Assembly (NCBI GenBank): GCA_009781125.1
Contig: WQYS01000173.1
Span: forward strand, 1-5,731
Reading direction: 5' to 3'
From: Acidobacteriaceae bacterium
GTDB lineage: Bacteria > Acidobacteriota > Terriglobia > Terriglobales > Acidobacteriaceae
DNA length: 5,731 bases
A program made the translations under genes and the position numbers. Within the stretch, counting starts at the first letter, position 1; every line of letters starts with the position of its first letter. Shown here one piece after another: positions 1-5,290 of the stretch. Under the pieces are notes generated by a model, which was not told the DNA's origin, searched no databases, and saw nothing but the letters and a program-made list of their open reading frames with translations.

Positions 1-335
1 CATGATTTACACGATTGTAGTCCGGGGCTAACCATTTCTCAGCGGGGGGGCCACGTAAGGAAGTTATGGGAGAGTCAATCTTGCGCACCAGCTACCTGCG
101 GGAAGCCATGGCACATAGGGGTACGCCTAAAAAGCATACTCGCGTCCCAGACGCAATCGGAACATCTTCGCAGAGTCGAATAGGTAAACATAGGACGCGA
201 TCTCGGATCTTTGACAATCGAATAGCCAGGATAACTGCATAAAAAGCAATGATCCTGCCGGAAAGCGTGAAAATCTTTCCTGCGATGGCCCTGGTTCCCC
301 ATCCATGAGGGACACCGGACGATACTTCCCTGCTT
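1..335. other. Intergenic stretch with no supportable gene
   Basis: I find no convincing gene here. The longest minus-strand frames (94 and 101 codons, the second running into the start of the downstream gene) read as irregular, Cys/Trp/His-scattered peptides with no recognisable motif. Plus-strand frame 1 is open from the window edge to a TAG at 181-183 (60 codons), but its product resembles nothing I know, so I do not call it the end of a gene. A TTGACA hexamer sits at 211-216 without a good -10 box at the usual 16-18 bp spacing. A weak hairpin (GGAAAG 260-265 with CTTTCC 275-280) lacks a T-tract. The stretch most likely is the upstream region of the secreted-protein gene. Confidence 0.55.
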
Positions 336-341
336 TATAAT
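336..341 (+). promoter_or_regulatory. Candidate -10 box for the secreted-protein gene
   Basis: A perfect TATAAT lies 45 nt upstream of the ATG at 387, so transcription would start near 348 and give a leader of about 40 nt. No good -35 hexamer is visible at 16-19 bp upstream (the sequence there is a CACCGG-like stretch), and there is no extended TG motif directly before the box. The call rests on the hexamer and its position only. Confidence 0.35.
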
Positions 342-386
342 GTCCGATAATAGCCTCAACGGAAGTCCAGGCGGCAGGAGTCTTGA

Positions 387-1064
387 ATGAAGCTGAGAAA
401 TATCCTAGCAGTGGCAGTTCTAAGCATCTCATCGGCGGCGCTTGCGCAGACCACCATGACTACCGTCGATTGCGACCGGACGGCACCGTGCTCGATGGAT
501 ATAAAGGCCATGCTGGTTGGCGTCAATCAAGAGGGCATCGCCCTTACGGTTCCCAACCAGATCAGCTTCTCCCTGGTTCCCGGAGCTCTGGTTCCTGGCA
601 ACCAGCCTTTAACCGCGGTTACGAACTGGTATCTTGACGCCTCCTATTCCAATATCTGGGTGGACGCCTACTTCAAAGATGCGGCCAATGCAATGGTTGC
701 CATCGCGGACTCCGGGCCAGCTACGGCGATGGGGGGCAACATCCCTGCATATGCCATCATGGCGCAGCAGAATGGACACGGTGGAACAGCTGCGTTTACC
801 TCCCCATCCGCCATCCTCAGTGGCGCCGATCCTCTGCTGGGGGAGAATCTTGCCCAGGCCGCATTTCCAATCAAAAACATTGTGCTCTCCTCTACGACCA
901 CGACGACTGACCCCTCTGGCACGAATATCTACGCCGGACAGGATACTTCGTACCTGAATCTGTGGATCGACTTCAGGCCAACCTCCCCGATTTACGGAGT
1001 CCTTTACCCCTCGATAGGGGGCACATGGCAGGGCGTCGTGTACGTTAGAGCACAGGCGTACTGA
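387..1064 (+). CDS. Secreted protein of unknown function with N-terminal signal peptide
   Basis: This encodes a 225-residue protein that I do not recognise as a named family. A clear Sec signal peptide is visible: Lys2 and Arg4, a hydrophobic core (residues 6-14), then a small-residue stretch ending Ala-Leu-Ala, with cleavage likely after Ala20. The mature part has only two cysteines (29 and 35), which could form a disulfide. The rest is rich in Ala, Thr, Ser, Gly and aromatic beta-type segments, with a five-Thr run near residue 170 and a C-terminal strand pattern ending VVYVRAQAY. This layout recalls secreted beta-sandwich proteins that I associate from memory with acidobacteria. That is an inference, not a match. 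The start is supported by AGGAG at 376-380, six nt before the ATG. It is the only plus-strand gene, and its stop lies 20 bp inside the convergent gluQ gene. A pilin-like or surface-associated role is possible but unproven. Confidence 0.85.
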   Translation: MKLRNILAVAVLSISSAALAQTTMTTVDCDRTAPCSMDIKAMLVGVNQEGIALTVPNQISFSLVPGALVPGNQPLTAVTNWYLDASYSNIWVDAYFKDAANAMVAIADSGPATAMGGNIPAYAIMAQQNGHGGTAAFTSPSAILSGADPLLGENLAQAAFPIKNIVLSSTTTTTDPSGTNIYAGQDTSYLNLWIDFRPTSPIYGVLYPSIGGTWQGVVYVRAQAY

Positions 1065-1884
1065 TTCGTAACTTTTGTTCGATGGTCACCAGCACATCTT
1101 CGCGGCCCATACCCTGCTGCCGCAGCGCGCGTAGCGCAAGCGCATCGTGACGCTTGGCGAGACGTACTCCGTTTTCGTCACCTATCAGAGCCGCGTGGAA
1201 GTATTCCACACGGGGAAGTCCGAGCGCACGCTGCAACAGAATCTGACGCGCGGTTGACTTCAGCAGATCGGCTCCGCGAACCACCTCGGTGATCCGCATC
1301 GCCGCGTCGTCTACGGCACAGGCGAGCTGATAGCTGGGCACTCCGTCCTTGCGCCAGATGAGGAAGTCTCCGAAGTCCCGGCCTGCTATGAACGCCTGCT
1401 CGCCCAGGTTGCCGTCCTGAAAACGAATCGTCTCGCCGTCAGGGACGCGGAAACGGTAGTTCATCCCCGCGACGAGCGTCTGCGGCAAGGACGGATTCGC
1501 CGGGCGGCACCTTCCGCTGTAAACCGACTCGTCGTTCGAGTCTTCGTGCGGAGCCTGCGTCATCAGCGCCAGTTCTCTGCGGCTGCACGTGCAGGGATAG
1601 GCAAAGCCCGCCGCCAGCAGGCGTTCGCAAGCCTCCCGGTAGAAGGCGAGCCTCTCGGACTGCACCACCATAGGCGGAGTCCACTCGACGCCAAGCCAGG
1701 CGAGGTCTTCGATCATCGCAGCGACAAACTCCTGCTTGGAGCGCTGCGGATCGAGGTCTTCGTTGCGCAGCAGAAGCGTGCCGCCGTGTTGCTTTGCGTG
1801 CTGATACGCCGTCCAGAAGGTCGCCGCATGACCAAGATGCAGCAAGCCCGTCGGAGAAGGCGCCAGTCGTCCGATGTAGTTCAT
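1045..1884 (-). CDS. gluQ: Glutamyl-Q tRNA(Asp) synthetase (GluQRS)
   Basis: A truncated paralogue of glutamyl-tRNA synthetase that activates glutamate and attaches it to the queuosine at position 34 of tRNA-Asp rather than to a tRNA 3' end. At about 279 residues it has the catalytic domain only, without the anticodon-binding domain of GltX, which fits this family. Visible motifs are GRLAPSPTG (5-13), the HIGH-type signature HLGH (16-19), an EDLDPQR segment (42-48) and the zinc-site pattern Cys98-x-Cys100 with Tyr122-x3-Cys126. At the KMSKS position there is a divergent LAKRH (242-246). I chose ATG 1884 over the adjacent ATG 1887 because GAGG at 1889-1892 is then about 4 nt away instead of 1. 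A longer frame to 1953 would add a non-homologous leader inside dinB. It starts 7 nt after the dinB stop, which suggests translational coupling. Its last 20 bp overlap the convergent secreted-protein gene. Confidence 0.93.
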   Translation of the reverse strand: MNYIGRLAPSPTGLLHLGHAATFWTAYQHAKQHGGTLLLRNEDLDPQRSKQEFVAAMIEDLAWLGVEWTPPMVVQSERLAFYREACERLLAAGFAYPCTCSRRELALMTQAPHEDSNDESVYSGRCRPANPSLPQTLVAGMNYRFRVPDGETIRFQDGNLGEQAFIAGRDFGDFLIWRKDGVPSYQLACAVDDAAMRITEVVRGADLLKSTARQILLQRALGLPRVEYFHAALIGDENGVRLAKRHDALALRALRQQGMGREDVLVTIEQKLRISTPVL

Positions 1885-1887
1885 CAT

Positions 1888-1895
1888 CCCTCTAC
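1888..1895 (-). promoter_or_regulatory. Ribosome binding site of gluQ overlapping the dinB stop codon
   Basis: On the minus strand this reads GTAGAGGG, directly before two consecutive ATG codons (1887 and 1884). The TAG inside it is the dinB stop. The purine run is too close to the first ATG, so it favours initiation at 1884. Ribosomes finishing dinB would stand on this site, the usual arrangement for coupled translation. Confidence 0.6.
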
Positions 1896-3211
1896 ATAAA
1901 GTCCACGCCATACTGTACAGGAATCTGCGTAAAAGCAATACGTGTCGGAGCACTCTCGCGCGCCGGCAGCATTCCGGCGAAGTGCAGCGTGGTGTGGCCG
2001 TACTTCAGGTTCAGCCGGTCCATAGTTGCCGAAAGCTCGGCGCGATTGTCGGGATCACCAAAAAGCTCGTTCTGGTGCTCGTGCTCCGGGATCAGCTCGC
2101 GCAGAGTCACTCCGACGAAGAATGGCCGCCGGAACTCCTCCCCCTGCGGACGCCTGCTCCAAACGCCGCGCAACGCTTCGAGCAGCGTCAGCGTGTCCTG
2201 ACACTGATGAAAGCGCGCCTCCATGCCCCAGCCCGAGTGCTTGAGGCCGCTGAAGTGGCGTTTCGTCCGCACGCGCTCTGCCTGTTCGCGCGTGAGCTGA
2301 TAGCGAATGGTGACCGCCATGGCCCCGGTGTAGAACTTTTCCATGCGCAGCCGCATGGCCGCCTTGTGCAGCAGCTTGTTGGCGACGGCCCAGGCTCCCT
2401 CCTCCGAGCGCAGCTCCGGAGCCATGACATGCGAGTGACCGAGCGACTTCTGCACCTCGCTCACCACGGCCGCGCCGTCGTCGCCGGTCTCGTCGCCGCG
2501 CAGCCAGTGGTAGAGGCGGTCGCCCCACACGCTGTCCCATAGATTGTGCATTCCCGCGCGGTCAAGCGCCAGCAACTGCTCCATCGTGTGGATGCCCTTG
2601 GCGTTCAGCCGCACCTCGGTGCGCGCACCCACGCCGGGAAGGTCGCGCAGCTCCAGATGAGCGATGGCGCGCGGCAACTGCGAGGGAAGCAGGCCGATGA
2701 GTCCGTCGGGCTTCTGCATGTCGCTGGCGATCTTGGCCAGATAACGGTTCGGAGCCATGCCAATCGAACAGCGCAGCGCCTCGCCAACGTTCTTGTAAAT
2801 GGACTGCTTGATGTTGAGCGCAATCTGCCGCGCCCGTGAAGGCTCCTGCTCGCGGCCAATTAACTGGCAGACCATCTCATCGACGGACGGCGTATGCGCC
2901 ACCGGACAGCAAAGCTCCACGGCGTCGGCGATGGCCTTTGAATACTTTGCGTACTCCGCGTGATTCCCCGAGATAAAAACGATCTCCGGGCATTTCTGTT
3001 TGGCCTCGCCCACCAGCGTACCGGTCTTGATGCCGAGCGCCTTAGCCTCATAGCTGGCGGCGATGCAGCAGGTGGTATCGGCCATCATGGGAACGACAGC
3101 AAGCGGACGGTTGCGGTACTCCGGATGCAACTGCTGCTCGACCGAGGCAAAGAAGCTGTTCAGGTCAACATGCAGAAAGCTGAACCGGTCGGATTGGGAG
3201 GCAAAGGACAC
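1892..3211 (-). CDS. dinB: Y-family DNA polymerase (Pol IV/DinB-like), catalytically complete
   Basis: A 439-residue error-prone translesion DNA polymerase. The palm opens with HVDLNSFFASVE (14-25), in which Asp16 is the first metal ligand and Phe21 the likely steric gate. SVDE (109-112) supplies Asp111 and Glu112, so all three catalytic acids are present and it is not an inactive ImuB. SIGMAPNRYLAKIASD with KPDG (149-170) is the family's palm signature. A helix-hairpin-helix LPGVGARTEVRL lies at 191-202, followed by a little-finger domain. QNELF (380-384) matches the QxxLF sliding-clamp binding motif. Two details are closer to UmuC than to E. coli DinB: Asn18 in DLN instead of DMD, and YEAKALGIKTG (54-64). 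The dinB label is therefore the nearest name, and the exact subfamily is uncertain. The start is a GTG at 3211, the only in-frame candidate before the conserved core, with no good Shine-Dalgarno sequence. It lies 59 nt after cobO and 7 nt before gluQ. I see no LexA-type operator upstream. Confidence 0.93.
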   Translation of the reverse strand: MSFASQSDRFSFLHVDLNSFFASVEQQLHPEYRNRPLAVVPMMADTTCCIAASYEAKALGIKTGTLVGEAKQKCPEIVFISGNHAEYAKYSKAIADAVELCCPVAHTPSVDEMVCQLIGREQEPSRARQIALNIKQSIYKNVGEALRCSIGMAPNRYLAKIASDMQKPDGLIGLLPSQLPRAIAHLELRDLPGVGARTEVRLNAKGIHTMEQLLALDRAGMHNLWDSVWGDRLYHWLRGDETGDDGAAVVSEVQKSLGHSHVMAPELRSEEGAWAVANKLLHKAAMRLRMEKFYTGAMAVTIRYQLTREQAERVRTKRHFSGLKHSGWGMEARFHQCQDTLTLLEALRGVWSRRPQGEEFRRPFFVGVTLRELIPEHEHQNELFGDPDNRAELSATMDRLNLKYGHTTLHFAGMLPARESAPTRIAFTQIPVQYGVDFM

Positions 3212-3223
3212 GGCGATGCTGGA

Positions 3224-3254
3224 ATTATATATCTTCGCCTTTTGTTTGCCTCAA
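3224..3254 (-). promoter_or_regulatory. Candidate promoter for dinB-gluQ in the cobO-dinB gap
   Basis: On the minus strand, TATAAT occupies 3229-3224 and TTGAGG occupies 3254-3249, with a 19-bp spacer that is longer than ideal. The -10 box ends only 12 nt before the GTG start at 3211, so a transcript from it would be almost leaderless, in line with the missing ribosome binding site. The hexamers are seen directly. Promoter activity is inferred. Confidence 0.35.
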
Positions 3255-3270
3255 TGCGGGCGGAAGCGCT

Positions 3271-3819
3271 TCAGAACTCGATGCCGCGCTGCGCCAGAAT
3301 CCCTTTCTGGTAGGCGTGTTTGACCTCGCGCATCTCGGTGACGGTGTCGGCCAGCTCGACCAGCGCCGGATGCGCGTTGCGCCCGGTCAGGATGACGTGA
3401 ACCATCTCCGGCTTGCGGCGCAGAACCTCGGCCACCTTCGCTGCATCGAGCATCTTGTAGCTAATGGCATAGTTGATCTCGTCGAGCACTACCAAGTCCC
3501 ACTCGCCGGAGAGGATCGCCTCGGCGGCCTCGCTCCAGGCCTGCTCGACCATGCGGATGTCCTCCGGATCGGTCTCCGCGCCGCCGACCTTCACGAAGCC
3601 GCGCCCCATCTGCTTCATCACGAAGCCCTCGCCCAGCAGCTTGGCCGAGTCCAACTCGCCGTAGTGCCACGAACCCTTGAGGAATTGCAGTATCAGCACC
3701 CGCATGCCGTTGCCTGCGGCGCGAAAGGCCGTGCCCAGAGCCGCGGTCGTCTTGCCCTTGCCGGGACCGGTGTTGATCAGAATCAGTCCGCGGTGCGATA
3801 TTCCGGTTGTTTCAGTCAT
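3271..3819 (-). CDS. cobO: Cob(I)yrinic acid a,c-diamide adenosyltransferase (CobO/BtuR type)
   Basis: Transfers the 5'-deoxyadenosyl group of ATP to the reduced cobalt of a corrinoid, a step in both synthesis and salvage of adenosylcobalamin in the cytoplasm. The product is 182 residues, near the family's usual size. It shows the P-loop GPGKGKTT (18-25), a Walker B-like LVVLDE (109-114) followed by INYAI, and the C-terminal family block LTGRNAHPALVELADTVTEM ending in AQRGIEF. I placed the start at ATG 3819. The neighbouring ATG 3822 is possible, but the weak GAGAG purine run just upstream suits 3819 better. A longer frame to 3918 would translate the inverted-repeat element and gives a leader unlike the family. 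No other cobalamin gene is visible, so adenosylation of salvaged corrinoid is a reasonable guess. It follows rlmH after a 187-nt gap filled largely by the repeat element. Confidence 0.93.
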   Translation of the reverse strand: MTETTGISHRGLILINTGPGKGKTTAALGTAFRAAGNGMRVLILQFLKGSWHYGELDSAKLLGEGFVMKQMGRGFVKVGGAETDPEDIRMVEQAWSEAAEAILSGEWDLVVLDEINYAISYKMLDAAKVAEVLRRKPEMVHVILTGRNAHPALVELADTVTEMREVKHAYQKGILAQRGIEF

Positions 3820-3832
3820 CATTTCTCTCGCC

Positions 3833-3957
3833 GTCATCCTGAGCGTAGCGAAGGACCACCGCATTTGCCTATGCTCAGTACAATTTTTCGGGTTTCCTGT
3901 AAGGTCCGTTGCCACCATGTACGAAATGCGGGGGTTCTTCGCTTCGCTCAGAATGAC
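3833..3957. repeat. REPIN/MITE-like element with 34-bp imperfect terminal inverted repeats
   Basis: The arms at 3833-3866 and 3924-3957 are inverted copies that match at 30 of 34 positions by direct comparison. One further base pair (3832/3958) extends the stem outward. The outer ends read GTCATcCTGAGCG, and the inner ends both finish CCGCATTT before a 57-bp unpaired centre. There is no coding capacity and no obvious target-site duplication. The motif GTCATTCTGAGCGAAGCGAAG is one I remember as a very abundant dispersed repeat in Acidobacteriaceae genomes. A pair of such units in opposite orientation is how REPIN or BIME elements are built, and these are mobilised in trans by RAYT-type transposases. 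No such transposase is in this window. The element lies between rlmH and cobO, with its edge 13 nt before the cobO start. Confidence 0.7.
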
Positions 3958-4006
3958 GTTTTATAAGTTCATAAACATAGGAGAACACATCGGCCTGTGG
4001 ACTGTA

Positions 4007-4450
4007 TCAGTGGCCGCAGTGATAGGGATGTCCGGCAAGAATGGTGAAGGCGCGGTATACCTGCTCGGCCAGGACCAGACGCGCGAACTGGTGCGGCAAC
4101 GTCATAGAGCCGAGTGACAGCACCAGGTCCGACTTCGCGAGCGCGTCCTGACTCCAGCCATCGTGAGGGCCTACAGCGAAGACAGCTTGGCGAAGCCCCC
4201 GTTCCCGTACGGAATCGATCTGCGCGGCAAAAGACTCCGACGACAAGCCCTTGCCGCGAAGATCGAGCAGAACTGCATAGGTGGATTTCGCCGCGCGCTC
4301 GCGCTCCAGCCAGCGCAGAAACTCGTCTTCGCTGCGATGGCTGGCCGCCTCAATCGGCGTGTAGCGGCGCGTTCGCTTGACGTAGTCGGCGATCATGGCG
4401 TCGATGGCCTTGTCGGCCGCCGGTCGAATTGCCGTGAGCAGGATGTTCAT
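4007..4450 (-). CDS. rlmH: 23S rRNA (pseudouridine-1915-N3)-methyltransferase RlmH
   Basis: A SPOUT-fold methyltransferase that uses S-adenosylmethionine to methylate N3 of pseudouridine 1915 in helix 69 of 23S rRNA in assembled ribosomes. The 147 residues are close to the usual 155. The family blocks are present: LDLRGKGLSSESFA (62-75), a glycine-rich SAM loop (VGPHDGWS, 93-100), SMTLPHQFARLVLAEQVYRAF (115-135) and the C-terminal HPYH (141-144). Two deviations are visible. The SAM loop reads VGPHDG where GGPEG is typical, and Cys145 follows HPYH where Arg or Lys is normal (YHRE in E. coli). The start at ATG 4450 is the only one possible, since an in-frame TAG lies seven codons upstream. Only a weak GCGGA purine run precedes it. 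It follows rsfS, as in many bacteria, but 226 nt away across the nested palindrome. Confidence 0.94.
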   Translation of the reverse strand: MNILLTAIRPAADKAIDAMIADYVKRTRRYTPIEAASHRSEDEFLRWLERERAAKSTYAVLLDLRGKGLSSESFAAQIDSVRERGLRQAVFAVGPHDGWSQDALAKSDLVLSLGSMTLPHQFARLVLAEQVYRAFTILAGHPYHCGH

Positions 4451-4464
4451 CGAATCCGCATGTC

Positions 4465-4637
4465 GCTTCTAGGTAGGCCAAGCCTTTAGGCTTGGCTCTC
4501 TCAATCCTTGCAAGGAACCGGCTTTAGCCGCTGGGGTATGCATTTACGCCGTCTCGGAAGGCATACCCCAGGGGCTAAAGCCCCTTTTATTACATCCCCG
4601 AGAATGCCAAGCCTAAAGGCTTGGCCTACCTAGAAGC
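4465..4637. repeat. 173-bp nested palindromic element with perfect 32-bp terminal inverted repeats
   Basis: The outer arms 4465-4496 and 4606-4637 are perfect inverted copies (32 of 32). Each arm contains a 20-nt palindrome of its own (4477-4496 and 4606-4625, GCCAAGCC...GGCTTGGC). Inside lies a second inverted pair, 4521-4541 and 4561-4581, matching at 20 of 21, around a 19-nt loop. The inner arms again carry small palindromes with the same CTAAAG/CTTTAG core (4519-4530 and 4571-4584). The whole can therefore fold as one long cruciform or as four separate hairpins. It has no coding capacity, and no target-site duplication is obvious at its edges. I recall CTAAAG-core palindromes as dispersed repeats in acidobacteria, but cannot verify that here. 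It separates rsfS from rlmH and ends 14 nt before the rlmH start. Confidence 0.85.
4521..4581. repeat. Inner inverted repeat of the nested element
   Basis: The 21-nt arms 4521-4541 and 4561-4581 pair with one mismatch (4530/4572) around the 19-nt loop 4542-4560. Both contain the block TGGGGTATGC or its complement. In the nadD-rsfS-rlmH transcript this would be a stable stem-loop, a possible site for RNase cleavage or for protecting an upstream 3' end. Neither role is shown by the sequence. Confidence 0.8.
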
Positions 4638-4676
4638 AAAAGCACTTCATCGTAGCAATATTCTTTCAGGGATTGA

Positions 4677-5267
4677 CTATCTCGAAGCCCGCTTCGCCGT
4701 TTTCTTCACGACTTTCTTCGTGGCTTTCGTGACTACGGTCTTCTTTGCGGCTTTCTTTGCCGGAGCCTTTTTCACCGCAGACTTCGTGGCCGTCTTCTTC
4801 GCGGCAGTTTTCTTGGCCGGACTCTTTACGGACTTCTTCGCAGCCGCTTTCTTTGCCGGAGACTTCTTTGCGCGCGAGGCCACAATCTTTTTCTTGACCT
4901 CGGTATTCAGCTCATCGACGCTGATCGTGATGGCCGATTTGCGCAGCCGCTCCAGGCCGTAGAAGGCGCGCTTCTCCGGCGAGAAGATATGCACGATGAA
5001 ATCGACATAATCCATCAGAATCCACTCGGCCTGGCGGCGGCCCTCGACCGAGTTCGGATAGGTCCCGAACGTGCGCTTCAGCCGCAGCTCGATCTCGTCG
5101 CAGATGGCGAGGCGCTGGCGGTCGTTGGTTCCGTTGCAGATCAGAAAGAAGTCGGTGAGGCCGCTCTCGGCGGGGTCCAGCGCCAGGATGCGGAGGTCTT
5201 CGGCTTTCTTGTCCTCGGCGGCCGCGGCGGCTGCCAGCAGAAGCTGGTGGCTTTCAGTAGATGGCAT
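4677..5267 (-). CDS. rsfS: Ribosome silencing factor RsfS with a lysine/alanine-rich C-terminal tail
   Basis: RsfS binds ribosomal protein L14 on the 50S subunit and blocks joining of the 30S subunit, lowering translation when nutrients are scarce. Residues 8-120 are the conserved domain: a helical start with KKAEDLRILAL (20-30), TDFFLICNGTNDRQ (38-51), an EGRRQAEWILMDYVDFIVHIF block (75-95) and YGLERLR (103-109). Families normally end soon after this, at 105-130 residues. This protein has 196, because residues 124-196 form a Lys/Ala/Thr/Ser/Pro tail of repeated SPAKKAAAKK-like units resembling histone H1 or bacterial H1-like proteins. Such a tail should be disordered and highly basic. Binding to rRNA, polyphosphate or DNA is an inference. 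The start at ATG 5267 has a strong AAGGAG (centred near 5274) at proper spacing. It follows nadD after 23 nt, which supports an operon. Confidence 0.94.
   Translation of the reverse strand: MPSTESHQLLLAAAAAAEDKKAEDLRILALDPAESGLTDFFLICNGTNDRQRLAICDEIELRLKRTFGTYPNSVEGRRQAEWILMDYVDFIVHIFSPEKRAFYGLERLRKSAITISVDELNTEVKKKIVASRAKKSPAKKAAAKKSVKSPAKKTAAKKTATKSAVKKAPAKKAAKKTVVTKATKKVVKKTAKRASR
4680..4898 (-). repeat. Low-complexity DNA encoding the basic RsfS tail
   Basis: This part of rsfS consists of reiterated short units, on the plus strand variants of GCGGCTTTCTTTGCCGG and GACTTCTT. They encode KKAAAKK, SPAKK, TAKKT and similar blocks. The units are degenerate rather than identical tandem copies, so length could vary between strains through slippage or recombination. 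The reading frame stays open to the TAG, so the tail is part of the gene and not a frameshift artefact. Confidence 0.7.
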
Positions 5268-5290
5268 GTGTCTCCTTGCATTTCATGGTA

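Noticed and set aside
1..183. Plus-strand frame open from the window edge to TAG 181, a possible 3' end of a gene
   Set aside because: Composition is irregular and nothing is recognisable. A 60-codon open stretch is not enough evidence.
211..240. TTGACA at 211-216 as a -35 box
   Set aside because: No TATAAT-like hexamer occurs 16-18 bp downstream, and the better -10 box at 336 is too far away to pair with it.
127..432. Minus-strand frame of 101 codons overlapping the start of the secreted-protein gene
   Set aside because: It has no motif, and it covers the signal peptide and ribosome binding site of a well-supported plus-strand gene.
1007..1020. CCCCT-CGAT-AGGGG hairpin near the end of the secreted-protein gene
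   Set aside because: It is a five-bp stem inside coding sequence without a following T-tract on either strand, so it is not called a terminator.
1885..1953. N-terminal extension of gluQ to 1953
   Set aside because: It lies inside the dinB coding sequence and adds residues before the GRLAPSPTG motif, which family members have within a few residues of the start.
3820..3918. N-terminal extension of cobO to 3918
   Set aside because: It would translate one arm and the centre of the inverted-repeat element and has no family resemblance. The conserved core begins shortly after ATG 3819.
4571..4590. GGGGC-TAAA-GCCCC followed by TTTTATT, resembling an intrinsic terminator on the plus strand
   Set aside because: No plus-strand gene ends nearby, and the hairpin is one arm of the nested element. 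Any termination would be incidental.
4621..4962. Plus-strand frame encoding a very hydrophobic Phe/Ala-rich peptide that looks like a membrane protein
   Set aside because: It is the antisense reading of the Lys/Ala-rich rsfS tail, where AAG/AAA codons read back as Phe. The minus-strand gene is certain.
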